A stretch of DNA of 64,000 nucleotides from Verrucomicrobiota bacterium. GTDB taxonomy: Bacteria; Verrucomicrobiota; Verrucomicrobiia; Opitutales; Opitutaceae. Where the stretch lies: the NCBI GenBank assembly GCA_023457035.1, contig JAEWNN010000136.1, positions 5,899-69,898 of the forward strand. Reading direction: 5' to 3'. Under the pieces are notes generated by a model that was given only the letters and a program-made list of their open reading frames with translations, was not told the DNA's origin and searched no databases. Below are positions 25,323-34,017 of this stretch, piece after piece. The translations under genes were made by a program, and so were the position numbers. The stretch's first letter is position 1. Each line of letters starts with the position of its first letter.

Positions 25323-26483
25323 ATGAACTGCAAAACGATCGTCGGGATCGCCGCGTGTGTATTTGTGCCCGCTCTGGCCAGCGCCCAGACCGGAATCGCC
25401 TTGGGCCCGGACCTCTCGCTCCATCTGACTGGAGATGCCCAGGTGCGGTGGGATGACAATGTGCGCCTTGCCGCCGAGGGCGACTCCTCCGACCTGGCTT
25501 GGGTCTTCACTCCCGGTCTTGAGCTGAGCTACTTGGGCGGTCTCTCGAAGGGCACGCTCACGGTCACCGAAGAGATCACCAGCTACGACGACATTGCCCA
25601 CCGGATCTACGAGGACGAGTTATTCTCGGCTGTCGGCCGCTACTCCTACGAGGGGGCGCTCACCAAGGTGACTGCGCAGGCCGGTTATCGCGAACTCAAC
25701 CAGGGCAGCATGACCATGCGCAATCGCGAGCAGGCGGTCCGCCACACCGTGACCAACGCGAGTGTGGATGGCCTCTGGTCGGCAACCGCGAAGACCCGCA
25801 TCGGGGCCGGCTTCGGGTACAACGCGATCGACTACCCGGAATCGGCGTTGGCCGACAGCGTGAACGTCACCGTCCCGCTCGATTTCTACTACGCCGCCAC
25901 GCCGAAGGTCGATGTGAGCGTCGGCTACCGGTATCGTGCCACCTATATCTGGGAACGCGGCACCGCGCCGTCGGCCGACTCGAAGGATCACTTCTTCAAT
26001 GTGGGCGCGAAGGGCGAGTTCACCCCGAAGCTCAATGGCCAGTTCCGCGTCGGCTACGGCATGCGCAATCCCGAGGTTGGCGAGACCACCGGCCAGCTCG
26101 GCTTCTCCGGCGCGCTGACCTACGTCTATTCCCCGAAGGCCTCCTTCGATCTCACCGTTTCCAACGACTTCAACAACTCCGGTTTGGGCACGTCCCAGAA
26201 GGTCCTCTCCTTCGGCGCTTCGGGCCGGTTCGCGTTCACCCCGCAATGGAGCGCCGGCATGGGGCTCAGCTACGAGATGTCCGACTACGCCGCGGTGCCG
26301 GGCGTCACGCCGAGCGTGCGGCGCGAAGACGAGTTCTTCGTCGGCAACGCCAGCGTCGTCTATGCCCTGGACGAGGTGATCTCGTTCTACGCCATGTATG
26401 CCCACCGGGAGAATTCCTCGAATCGCAGCGGGTTGGGTTTCAACAGCAACATCCTGAGCTTCGGAGCTTCTCTCCGCTACTGA
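25323..26483 (+). CDS. Outer-membrane beta-barrel protein (BBP2-like), exopolysaccharide locus
   Basis: The protein has 386 residues with a signal peptide (CKTIVGIAACVFVPALASA). The mature part is made of alternating amphipathic strands (for example VDVSVGYRYRATYIWERG, GQFRVGYGMRNPEVGE) and ends SLRY with a C-terminal aromatic residue, as in outer-membrane barrels. Such porin-2-type barrels sit in many exopolysaccharide loci and may form the export pore. It is followed one base after its stop by the Wza-like gene. Confidence 0.82.
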   Translation: MNCKTIVGIAACVFVPALASAQTGIALGPDLSLHLTGDAQVRWDDNVRLAAEGDSSDLAWVFTPGLELSYLGGLSKGTLTVTEEITSYDDIAHRIYEDELFSAVGRYSYEGALTKVTAQAGYRELNQGSMTMRNREQAVRHTVTNASVDGLWSATAKTRIGAGFGYNAIDYPESALADSVNVTVPLDFYYAATPKVDVSVGYRYRATYIWERGTAPSADSKDHFFNVGAKGEFTPKLNGQFRVGYGMRNPEVGETTGQLGFSGALTYVYSPKASFDLTVSNDFNNSGLGTSQKVLSFGASGRFAFTPQWSAGMGLSYEMSDYAAVPGVTPSVRREDEFFVGNASVVYALDEVISFYAMYAHRENSSNRSGLGFNSNILSFGASLRY

Positions 26484-26484
26484 A

Positions 26485-27111
26485 GTGACTGGATTCTCGT
26501 CGGTTCGTCTCCATTCCGGGAGCGGCGCCCTGCGGCGCCTCCCGGGCCTGTTCGGTTTGCTGGTCCTGCTGCTGCCCTTCTGGGTGGCGGCGGCCCCGGT
26601 CACCTCCAAGGACTACACGCTCGAGCCGGGCGATGTGGTCAGTGTGAAGGTCTTTCAGGAGCCGGACCTGGATCGTGAGTTGCGCGTCTCCCAGGAGGGG
26701 GACCTCTATCTGCCGCTCATCGGGCGGGTGGAGGCGCGCGGTCGCTCCGTGGCCGAGGTCGAGCGGGTTGTGCGCGAGGCGTACGATCGCGACTATCTCG
26801 TCAACCCGCAGATCAACATCCTCGTCGTCAAGTATCAGGTTTCCACGGTCAACGTTCTCGGGGCGGTGAACTCGCCCCAGGCCGTCGAGTACCCGCCCGA
26901 GCAGCAGCTCACGCTCATCGACGCGGTGTCCCGGGCCGGCGGGTTCAGCCGCCTGGCCGACCGCCGGCGGGTTCGCCTGTCGCGCACCCTGCCCGATGGG
27001 CGGGTGGAAAATCTTGTCATCAACGCCGATGAACTCATGTCCGGAGCCGCCAAGGACCCGCTGGTGCTGCGCCGGGACGATGTCATCTATGTTCCGGAGC
27101 GCGTGTTATGA
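26485..27111 (+). CDS. Polysaccharide export protein (Wza-like periplasmic/outer membrane)
   Basis: The protein has 208 residues, starting at GTG 26485 just after the barrel stop. A hydrophobic signal (about 18-37) precedes a Poly_export domain (DYTLEPGDVVSVKVFQEPDL to residue ~115) and an SLBB-like domain (VNVLGAVNSPQAVEYP, LTLIDAVSRAGGFSRLADRRRV). It lacks a long C-terminal helix, so it is a short-type export protein that may need the neighbouring barrel for the outer-membrane channel. It overlaps the Wzc-like gene by ATGA. Confidence 0.88.
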   Translation: MTGFSSVRLHSGSGALRRLPGLFGLLVLLLPFWVAAAPVTSKDYTLEPGDVVSVKVFQEPDLDRELRVSQEGDLYLPLIGRVEARGRSVAEVERVVREAYDRDYLVNPQINILVVKYQVSTVNVLGAVNSPQAVEYPPEQQLTLIDAVSRAGGFSRLADRRRVRLSRTLPDGRVENLVINADELMSGAAKDPLVLRRDDVIYVPERVL

Positions 27112-29360
27112 CCAACCCTGATCCGTCCGATCCGGGCCCGGCGGCCGCCGGCGAGGGGCGCCGCCCCGCCCCCGCCCAGCCCGAGCACCGCGCCGGCGGC
27201 GAGGGCCACTACGGCTACGGCCCCGACGCCTACGGCTACGGCGAGCCGGACGGCTCGCCCCACCGCAGCCTCCGCGACTACCTGCTGATCCTGCGCGAGC
27301 GCATGTGGTATGTGATCGTGGTGTTCCTGGTCGTGTGCAGCGCGTCCCTCGTCTACACCTTCAGCCGCACCAAGCAGTACACCGCCAGCGCCACCATCGA
27401 GATCCTGCGCCGCGACGCCGTGGTCATGAAGGTCGCGGAGGTCCGCGACTCCGAGCTGCGTGGACCCGAGGATCTGAACACGCAGGTGAAGCTGCTCGAG
27501 AGCTACGCCATCGTCGAGAAGGTGGCCGAGCGCCTCGTCGGCGAGGACGCCAAGGCCTTCATGGCCCCGTACGACAAGGGCGGCAGCGGCGATCCGATCA
27601 TGCCCCGCGAGATCATCGGGGCCAACCGCCTCATCACCCCGATCCGGCAGACGCGCGTCCTCGTCGTCAGCTACACCCACCCGAACCCGGTCGTCGCGGC
27701 GAAGGTGGCCAATCTCTTCGTCGACGAGTTCATGACCTACAACGCGCGCCAGCGCATGAGCGAATCGATGAAGGCCGTCGAGGACCTCAAGAACCGCGCC
27801 GACACGCAGAGCAAGAAGGTCCAGGAGATCGGCATCAACATCCAGGCGTACAAGGAGCGCAACAACATGGTGTCCCTCGACCAGCGCAAGGACATCGTCA
27901 CGGAGAAGCTCAAGGCGCTCAATTCGCTGCTCACCCAGTCGGCGGCGCGCATGAAGGACGCCGAGGTCCGCTGGCGGCAGGTGCAGGAGGCCCGGCGCGA
28001 CGGCATCCCGTTGTCCGACCTCACCTTCATCGCGGCCAGCCCGCTGATCTCGAATCTGTCCCAGCAGGTCGCGGCGCAGAAGATCGCGCTCGCGCAGCTC
28101 CAGCAGCGTTACCGCGCCAAGCATCCGAAGATGCTCGAGGCCGTGCATTCGCTCGGACAGACCGAGGCCGAGCTGGCCCGCGCGCTGGTCACGGCCGCCA
28201 GCAACGTGCTCAGCGAGTACGAGACGAACCGCCGTTCGTATGAGCAGACTCGCGACGATCTCGCCGCCCAGGAGACGGAGGCGCTCAAGCTCGACCGGAT
28301 GCTGCTCGAGTACAAATCCGCCCAGAACGAGCTGGAGGTGAACGAGCAGCTGCTCGCGAGCATCGTGGCCCGCATGCGCGAGACGGCGATGAGCGCCAAC
28401 ATCGAGACGCAGAACGCCCGCCGGCTCGATCGGGCGCTGCCGCCGGGCAACCATTCCTATCCGCGCTACCTCACCAACATCGCCGCGGGGGTCTTCGGCG
28501 GGCTCGGGCTCGGCCTGGCCTTCGCGTTCTTCGTGGCGTTCATCGACGACCGCGTGAAGAGCGCCTTCGACATCGAGGCGGTCGTCGGGCTCCCGCTCAT
28601 CGCCATCGTCCCGCAGATCCGCCGGCTGGAGGCGATCGAGAAATCCCAGGTCGCCCTCTCCAACGCCGACCCGCAGGCGGCCGAGGCGTTCCTCTCGCTC
28701 CACTCCAACCTGCGCCTCAAGGACGAGAGCAAGAACGCCAAGGTCATCCTCGTCACCAGCACGACCCCGAGCGAGGGCAAGTCCTTCGTGAGCTCCAACC
28801 TGGCCCTCACCTTCGCCGCCCACGGCGAGCGCACGATCATCATCGACTGCGACCTGCGGAAACCCAACGTCCACCGCTCCTTCGGCGTCCCGAATCTCAA
28901 GGGCGTGATCGACTTCTGTGTCGGTGGTGCGGACCTGGAGTCGCTCATCCTCAAGAACCATCAGCCCAACTTCGACATCCTGCCGACGGGCGGGCGGGCG
29001 AAGAATCCCACGCAGGTGCTGAACAGCCCCGAGTTCGGCCGGCTCTTCGCGGAGTTGCGCAAGCGCTACGACCGCGTGGTCGTCGACACGCCGCCCCTGG
29101 CCGCGGTGAGCGACGCGATGGTCCTGCTGCCGCTCGTCGATGGCTCGGTCTTCACGATCATGTTCAACCACGTCCGCCGGAAGGCGGCGCAGTTCTGCGC
29201 GCGACGGCTCACGCAGACTAACGTGCCCTGCTTCGGCGCGGTGCTCAACGCGCTGAACGTCTCGGCCAGCGGCTACTACTACGCGCAGTATTACGATAAG
29301 TCCTACAAGGACTACTTCGTCGCCGCGGACGACGGTTCCGGTTCCGGCAAACACAGCTAG
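27108..29360 (+). CDS. Polysaccharide co-polymerase / tyrosine autokinase (Wzc-like)
   Basis: The protein has 750 residues. A Gly/Tyr/Pro-rich N-terminus (1-45) is followed by a Wzz domain with membrane helices near 65-85 and 455-480, and a coiled coil between (about 220-440). The BY-kinase domain has Walker A TTPSEGKS (about 550-558), Walker A' DCDLRKP, Walker B VVVDTPP and a C-terminal tyrosine cluster GYYYAQYYDKSYKDYF. The kinase cycle of phosphorylation on that cluster controls polymer length and export. It works with the Wza-like and barrel proteins. A terminator lies 48 bp after the stop. Confidence 0.92.
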   Translation: MTNPDPSDPGPAAAGEGRRPAPAQPEHRAGGEGHYGYGPDAYGYGEPDGSPHRSLRDYLLILRERMWYVIVVFLVVCSASLVYTFSRTKQYTASATIEILRRDAVVMKVAEVRDSELRGPEDLNTQVKLLESYAIVEKVAERLVGEDAKAFMAPYDKGGSGDPIMPREIIGANRLITPIRQTRVLVVSYTHPNPVVAAKVANLFVDEFMTYNARQRMSESMKAVEDLKNRADTQSKKVQEIGINIQAYKERNNMVSLDQRKDIVTEKLKALNSLLTQSAARMKDAEVRWRQVQEARRDGIPLSDLTFIAASPLISNLSQQVAAQKIALAQLQQRYRAKHPKMLEAVHSLGQTEAELARALVTAASNVLSEYETNRRSYEQTRDDLAAQETEALKLDRMLLEYKSAQNELEVNEQLLASIVARMRETAMSANIETQNARRLDRALPPGNHSYPRYLTNIAAGVFGGLGLGLAFAFFVAFIDDRVKSAFDIEAVVGLPLIAIVPQIRRLEAIEKSQVALSNADPQAAEAFLSLHSNLRLKDESKNAKVILVTSTTPSEGKSFVSSNLALTFAAHGERTIIIDCDLRKPNVHRSFGVPNLKGVIDFCVGGADLESLILKNHQPNFDILPTGGRAKNPTQVLNSPEFGRLFAELRKRYDRVVVDTPPLAAVSDAMVLLPLVDGSVFTIMFNHVRRKAAQFCARRLTQTNVPCFGAVLNALNVSASGYYYAQYYDKSYKDYFVAADDGSGSGKHS

Positions 29361-29407
29361 CCGGCGCCCGCGGCCCGGTCCGCGCGGCCTTCGCACCGCA
29401 GTCGCTG

Positions 29408-29440
29408 GGGACGGAGCAAGCCTCCGTCCCTTCTTGTTTT
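29408..29440 (+). terminator. Terminator of the exopolysaccharide module
   Basis: Stem GGGACGGAG (29408-29416) and CTCCGTCCC (29422-29430) with a short loop, followed by TTCTTGTTTT. The position fits the end of the wza/wzc transcript. Confidence 0.75.
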
Positions 29441-29485
29441 CGTGGCGGAACTCCGGAGAAACGCGGCGCCGCTCAGGCGGCACCG

Positions 29486-30490
29486 CTACTCGTGCCCGCG
29501 CCGCTTCGCGGCCGCGCGGCGCAGCCGGTCGTTGACGGCGATGCCCGCACCGGTCTCCGGGGCGAGTTCGGCGTGGAGGCGGCGCAGGCCGGCGCGGTCG
29601 AGTTGGTGGAGCGCGGCAAACAGCCGCCGCGCGGCCTCCTTGGCGCTGCCGCGGCGGGAGAGGATCGTCACTTGGGCGGCCGTCTTCGGAAGGCCCCGGT
29701 CCGGCGCCGCGAACAGGATGATTCCCTCGTCGGCCGCGGCGCGGCGCAGGAGCGCCGTGGAGATCCGGCCGTGCAGTTGCAGCGGTGTGCGTGGACTGTA
29801 GTGACGCGTGAGCAGGCCGGGGGCGCGCAGGGGGCCGGCGGCGACGATCGCCTCGTTGCGTACCGGCACCGGTCGGCCGAGCACCTTGGCGATTTGCGCG
29901 GCGGTGATTCCGCCCACCCGCAGGACTTCCGGTGCGGCCGGATCGGAGAGGTCGACGATCGTCGACTCGACCCCGACGTGGCAGGCCCCCCCGTCGATGA
30001 TATGCGGGATGCGTCGCCCGAGCCCGGCCTCGACGTGCTCGGCGGTGGTCGGGCTGATGAAGCCGAAGGGATTGGCGCTCGGTGCGGCGAGCGGCAGCCG
30101 GCAGAACCGTAGCAGCCGGCGCATCACCGGATGGGCGGGACAGCGGATGGCAACGGTCGGACCGCCCGCGGTGGCGACCGCGGGCACGAGCGGGCGCTTG
30201 CGTAGGACGATCGTGAGCGGACCGGGCCAGAAGGCGCGCATGAGCCGCCGCGCCTCGGTGTTGAGGAAGGCGAGCCGCGCGGCGGCCGCCACCGAGGGCA
30301 CGTGCACGATCAGTGGATCGGTGAGGGGACGCTGCTTGGCGCGGAAAATGGCGCGGCAGGCGCGGGGCTCGAGCGCGTTGGCGGCGAGCCCGTAGACGGT
30401 CTCGGTGGGCACGGCGACGAGACCACCTTCGGCGAGGACGCGGGCGAGCCGCCGGAGGTTGGCTGTGGTTGGCTGATGGATCGCCGCCAT
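29486..30490 (-). CDS. tsaC: Threonylcarbamoyl-AMP synthase (Sua5/TsaC)
   Basis: The protein has 334 residues. A YrdC domain (about 8-200) shows VAVPTETVYGLAANAL, the KQRPLTDPLIVHV loop, FWPGPLTIVL, TVAIRCPAHPV and APSANPFGFISPTTAEHV. The extra C-terminal ~120 residues form the Sua5 domain (GLLTRHYSPRTPLQL). It makes threonylcarbamoyl-AMP for the t6A37 modification of ANN-decoding tRNAs. The ATG at 30490 follows the terminator of rpsR, so it needs its own promoter or read-through. Confidence 0.93.
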   Translation of the reverse strand: MAAIHQPTTANLRRLARVLAEGGLVAVPTETVYGLAANALEPRACRAIFRAKQRPLTDPLIVHVPSVAAAARLAFLNTEARRLMRAFWPGPLTIVLRKRPLVPAVATAGGPTVAIRCPAHPVMRRLLRFCRLPLAAPSANPFGFISPTTAEHVEAGLGRRIPHIIDGGACHVGVESTIVDLSDPAAPEVLRVGGITAAQIAKVLGRPVPVRNEAIVAAGPLRAPGLLTRHYSPRTPLQLHGRISTALLRRAAADEGIILFAAPDRGLPKTAAQVTILSRRGSAKEAARRLFAALHQLDRAGLRRLHAELAPETGAGIAVNDRLRRAAAKRRGHE

Positions 30491-30508
30491 GTGCCGGGGG
30501 GTGGACCC

Positions 30509-30537
30509 AAAAAAAAAGCCGGAGCGTGAACTCCGGC
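30509..30537 (-). terminator. Rho-independent terminator after rpsR
   Basis: On the minus strand the stem is GCCGGAG / CTCCGGC with a six-base loop, followed by a run of nine T (plus-strand A run 30509-30517). It lies 27 bp past the rpsR stop and 19 bp before tsaC. Confidence 0.85.
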
Positions 30538-30563
30538 TTCGGAAAACGGGCGGAGCCGACGGC

Positions 30564-30785
30564 TTAGGCCGCCAGGTGGATGTTGCGCGCGCGCTTGATG
30601 GTCTTGGTGACCTTGCGCTGCTGCTTCGCCGACATCCGGGTGTACTTGCGGGGAAGGAGCTTGCCGGTGTCGGTCGTGTAACGGCCGAACGACTGGGTGT
30701 TGTGGAAAGGAATCTCGTCCGGGGAGAGACTGCGGGACTTGGTCTCGGGCTTGGTCTCGGTCGTGGTCTCGGTCGTGGTGGTCAT
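30564..30785 (-). CDS. rpsR: Small ribosomal subunit protein bS18
   Basis: The protein has 73 residues. The first ~17 residues are a Thr/Glu-rich extension (MTTTTETTTETKPETK). The conserved core has FGRYTTDTGKLLPRKYTRM, 'SAKQQRKVTKTIKRARN' and ends HLAA, diagnostic for bS18. It binds 16S rRNA next to bS6. The ATG at 30785 is chosen over an upstream Met at 30968, which would add 61 unconserved residues. It stands alone, not next to rpsF or rplI, and ends at a strong terminator. Confidence 0.92.
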   Translation of the reverse strand: MTTTTETTTETKPETKSRSLSPDEIPFHNTQSFGRYTTDTGKLLPRKYTRMSAKQQRKVTKTIKRARNIHLAA

Positions 30786-30931
30786 ACGAAAGGCGCCGAG
30801 GCTCCGCTCTCGGCCGGGCAAGTCAACCCCTTTTTCCTTTTCGCGTGCGGTCGGGCGGAGTTGCTGCGTCGGCATCGCGCTGCGGCGCGGGAAAATGTGG
30901 AGGCCGGGCGGTGTTCCGCGGGGAAAAGGCC

Positions 30932-30960
30932 TTGCACTCGACATGGGCGCGGCTTTCATC
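30932..30960 (+). promoter_or_regulatory. Candidate sigma70-type promoter of tRNA-Ser
   Basis: TTGCAC at 30932-30937 and TTCATC at 30955-30960 are spaced 17 bp and end 13 bp before the tRNA 5' end. The -35 fits well; the -10 is weak. Confidence 0.35.
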
Positions 30961-30973
30961 CGGCGCAACTTTC

Positions 30974-31065
30974 GGAGAGATGCCCGAGTGGCCGAAGGGG
31001 GCGGTTTGCTAAACCGTTATAGGTGTAACAGCCTATCGGGGGTTCGAATCCCCCTCTCTCCGCCA
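30974..31065 (+). tRNA. tRNA-Ser (anticodon GCU)
   Basis: This is a 92-base class II tRNA with encoded CCA (31063-31065). The acceptor stem is GGAGAGA/TCTCTCC. The anticodon loop is TTGCTAA with GCT at 31008-31010, reading AGC/AGU serine codons. A long variable arm follows, and the T arm is GGGGGTTCGAATCCCCC. All features match serine tRNA. Confidence 0.96.
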
Positions 31066-31117
31066 GTTTCCGCTGCGGCGGCTGGCGCTTCCCGCGGACC
31101 ACGCAGTGGCGTTTCTA

Positions 31118-31789
31118 CTACGACTGTTCGTCGTCGTCGCGCGGGTGCTCCTGTTCCTGTCGGCACTCGCGGACGACTCGCAGGCAGATCTCGCGCAGAT
31201 CGAAGAGGCGGGCCAACGCGTACCGGCTCAGCGGCGGACCGGCGTCGCCGGGCGCGGCATCGGCCGCGGCGTCGGGAAGCACCCCCATGGCGGAGTTGAG
31301 CAGACCGAGCGCCCGTTTGAGCTCGGAGATGCCGAGCGTGTTGTCGCCGAGGTCGAGCGACTGCACGCCGAGCACGACGGCCATCTCGGCCCGGTGCAGG
31401 CGGCGCAACAGCGTGAACGCCTGCGCGGGGGCGATCCCTTCTCCGGCGACCACCGCCGTCTCCAGCCTTTCGATCAGGCTGGCGAAGAGCGCGCGGGTGG
31501 CGACGTAGACCGGGTTGCGGTGCAGCGTGTAGGGGTCGAGATCGTCGGAGTCGAAGTCGTCGTCCTCCTCGCCGTCGAGATCGCCGTCGAGCGTGGGCTC
31601 CCACCCGAGTTGGCGGGCCACCTCGTCGAGGCGGTCGGCCGATTCGGCGGCCTGATCGTAGCAACGGCGGTACTCGGTCACGGCCTCGTCGCGTTGCCGC
31701 AGGTAACGCTCCCAGTCGAACTCGTTCCAAACGAGTTCGCCATGCTCCTCACCATCGTCGGGACTGCTGTTGTTGCTGGAGTTGTTCAT
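31118..31789 (-). CDS. Conserved acidic protein of unknown function
   Basis: The protein has 223 residues from the ATG at 31789 (MNNSSNNSSPDDGEEHGELV). A strongly acidic stretch (about 75-95, DLDGEEDDDFDSDDLDP) precedes a helical C-terminal domain (YVATRALFASLIERLETAVV, LLRRLHRAEMAVVLGVQSLDL). There is no signal peptide or membrane helix. No enzyme motif is recognised. The upstream Met at 31879 adds 30 basic residues and is unlikely. It is convergent with the tRNA gene. Confidence 0.65.
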   Translation of the reverse strand: MNNSSNNSSPDDGEEHGELVWNEFDWERYLRQRDEAVTEYRRCYDQAAESADRLDEVARQLGWEPTLDGDLDGEEDDDFDSDDLDPYTLHRNPVYVATRALFASLIERLETAVVAGEGIAPAQAFTLLRRLHRAEMAVVLGVQSLDLGDNTLGISELKRALGLLNSAMGVLPDAAADAAPGDAGPPLSRYALARLFDLREICLRVVRECRQEQEHPRDDDEQS

Positions 31790-31958
31790 GGCGTGCGGGG
31801 CCGAGGGCCTCGGCCGCGCAGTGTGAATCCGGCGGGGGGCAAGGAAAGGGAAATAACCGCGTTTGGACGCGCGACGCACGGAACGTGCGTTCCGGGTTGA
31901 GTTTGCGCATGATTTTGGGCGTGATGATGCCGCTTCAAGTCACTCCCTTCTCGGCCGC

Positions 31959-32234
31959 ATGAGCGAAGTCCAGCACGAGACCGTCTATTTCACCGGGCAT
32001 GTCCAGGGCGTGGGGTTCCGTTACACCACGAGCCAGGTCGCGAAGGAGTACGAGGTCACCGGCTTCGTGCGCAACCTGCCCGACGGGCGGGTGCACCTCG
32101 AGGTCGAGGGCGAGAAGCCCGAGATCGAGGCCTTTCTGCGCGGGCTCGCCGAGGCCATGCCGGGCTACATCCGCAAGACCGAACGCAGCGGCGAGCGGAG
32201 GTCGCCGCAGTTCTCGGGATTCACAATCCGGTGA
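31959..32234 (+). CDS. acyP: Acylphosphatase
   Basis: The protein has 91 residues, the normal length. It has GHVQGVGFRYTTSQVA (catalytic Arg) and VTGFVRNLPDGRVHLEVEG (catalytic Asn in VRN), and ends FSGFTIR. It hydrolyses acyl phosphates in the cytoplasm. The ATG at 31959 gives the family start; an upstream start would add 32 residues. It is followed 21 bp later by the ABC transporter genes. Confidence 0.95.
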   Translation: MSEVQHETVYFTGHVQGVGFRYTTSQVAKEYEVTGFVRNLPDGRVHLEVEGEKPEIEAFLRGLAEAMPGYIRKTERSGERRSPQFSGFTIR

Positions 32235-32255
32235 CGGCCTGAGGCAACCGGAGGC

Positions 32256-33158
32256 ATGGCGATGGCGGCAAACAAGACCGATCCGGCGCAGCGCCCTCCC
32301 GCCATCGAGATCCGGCGCCTGACCAAGGACTATCCGCTCCCCGGCGGGCGCCAGCGGGTGCGCGCCGTCGACGACCTCTCCCTGCGCGTCCACCCCGGGC
32401 AAGTCTATGGGCTGCTCGGGCCCAACGGCTCGGGCAAGAGCACCACGCTCAAGGCCCTGCTCGGGCTGCTGCGGCCGACGCTGGGCGACTGTCTCCTCGC
32501 GGGCGTGCCCGGCTCCGACCCGGCCGCGCATCGGGCGATCGGTTACCTGCCGGAGGCGCCGTATTTCCCGCGGTTCCTGAGCGGGCGCGAGCTGCTGCGT
32601 TTCCACGCGAAACTGGCGGGCGTGCCCCGTGCGGGGCGGGAGGAGCGGATCGCGGCGCTGCTCCGGCGCGTCGGGCTGGCCCATGCGGCCGACCGGCGGG
32701 TCGGCGCCTACTCGAAGGGCATGCTGCAGCGCGTCGGCCTCGCACAGGCGCTTGTGGCCGATCCTCCGATACTGATCCTCGACGAGCCGACCGCGGGCGT
32801 CGACCCGGGCGGGGCGGCCGACATCGCGGCGCTGATCCTCGAGCAGAAGGCGCGCGGCCGGACGGTGCTGCTTTGCTCGCACCTGCTCACGCAGATCGAG
32901 GAGATCTGCGACCGGGTGGCGATCCTGCACCGTGGGCGGTTGTTGGCCGAGGGCGCGCTGGACGAGTTGCTCGGGCGCTGTGGTCGGCAGTCGCTTGTCG
33001 TGGAGAACCTGCCGCCGGAGGAACTCGCCGCCTTCGAAGACTGGCTGGCCGAACGGGGCGGGCGACTGCACGCGGTGGAGCGGCCGGCGGCGCGGCTGGA
33101 TCGTTATTTTCTCGAGACGGTCGAGCGGGCCGAGCGGGAAGGGGATGCCTCCCGATGA
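32256..33158 (+). CDS. ABC transporter ATP-binding protein (exporter type)
   Basis: The protein has 300 residues. It has Walker A GPNGSGKST (55-63), the Q-loop region GYLPEAPYFPRFLSG, the signature YSKGMLQRVGLAQAL, Walker B LILDEPTAGVDPGG and SHLLTQIEEICDRV. The C-terminal ~70 residues form the extension found in GldA/CcmA-like exporters. It energises the permease encoded next, with which it overlaps by four bases. The transported substrate is unknown. Confidence 0.9.
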   Translation: MAMAANKTDPAQRPPAIEIRRLTKDYPLPGGRQRVRAVDDLSLRVHPGQVYGLLGPNGSGKSTTLKALLGLLRPTLGDCLLAGVPGSDPAAHRAIGYLPEAPYFPRFLSGRELLRFHAKLAGVPRAGREERIAALLRRVGLAHAADRRVGAYSKGMLQRVGLAQALVADPPILILDEPTAGVDPGGAADIAALILEQKARGRTVLLCSHLLTQIEEICDRVAILHRGRLLAEGALDELLGRCGRQSLVVENLPPEELAAFEDWLAERGGRLHAVERPAARLDRYFLETVERAEREGDASR

Positions 33159-34009
33159 GCGCCGTCGACAGGGGATCGCTGCGCTTCTCGTTCCGCCGGG
33201 TGGGCGTGTTCGCCGCGCATGCGTTCCTCGATGCGGTGCGACAGCGCGTGTTCCAATTCACGACGCTGCTGGCGGCGGGGCTCGTCGTCGGCAGCCTGGG
33301 ACTGCGCGAACTGGACTTCGGCGGCGCGGAGCTGAAGTTCGTGGCGGACTTCGGCCATGGCGCGCTGGTGCTCTTCGGCTCGGTGCTGACGATCGCGACG
33401 ACGGTGCAGCTTCTCGGCGGTGAACTGGAGAACCGCACCGTGCTGCCGGTGCTGGCGCGGCCCGTGCGGCGCAGCGAGTTCATCTGCGGCAAGTTTTTCG
33501 GCGCATGGGCGGTCGTGCTGGTGTTCTGCGCAGCCGTTACGGCGGTGCTGCTGGGCGCGCTCTGGCTGGGGGCGCAGGCGTTGCCCCCTCCGCTCGCGGA
33601 CGCGCCGTCGGTGTCGGCGGCCGCGGTCCCGTACGCCGGGGTGCTGCTCGGCGGAGCGCTCCAGGGCGTGAAGTTCGGACTGCTCGTGGCGATGGTGTTG
33701 CTGGTCGGCAGCTACGCGCGCTCGAACCTGTTTGCGCAGGCGACGAGCTTCCTCGTGCTGGTGATCTGTCATCTGCAGTACCTCGCGCGCGACGCCTGGC
33801 AGACCGGACACGGCTGGCTGGAACGGTTCGGTGGCGGGCTGATCGGGCTGGTGTTCCCCAACTTCCAGCTTTTCGGCGGCGAGCATCTGACTGCCGGAAC
33901 CGACGGTGCGGCGCTGGCGCTTGGCGGTCGGGTGGCGCTCTACGGGCTGGCCTACACGGCGGCGTTCCTGACGCTGGCGGTGTGGAGTTTCCGCCGGCGC
34001 GAGATCTGA
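33155..34009 (+). CDS. ABC transporter permease
   Basis: The protein has 284 residues and about six membrane helices, with LENRTVLPVLARPVRRSEF after the second helix, a segment typical of ABC-2 type permeases (the coupling region). It partners with the ATPase gene whose stop it overlaps. The following gene product is probably an accessory part of the same system, since genes of this type are usually found as a trio. Confidence 0.85.
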   Translation: MSAVDRGSLRFSFRRVGVFAAHAFLDAVRQRVFQFTTLLAAGLVVGSLGLRELDFGGAELKFVADFGHGALVLFGSVLTIATTVQLLGGELENRTVLPVLARPVRRSEFICGKFFGAWAVVLVFCAAVTAVLLGALWLGAQALPPPLADAPSVSAAAVPYAGVLLGGALQGVKFGLLVAMVLLVGSYARSNLFAQATSFLVLVICHLQYLARDAWQTGHGWLERFGGGLIGLVFPNFQLFGGEHLTAGTDGAALALGGRVALYGLAYTAAFLTLAVWSFRRREI

Positions 34010-34017
34010 GGCGCGCC

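Noticed and set aside
27087..29483. 798-residue minus-strand frame
   Set aside because: Exact antisense of the Wzc-like gene with an Asp/Val/Leu/Arg-biased shadow composition.
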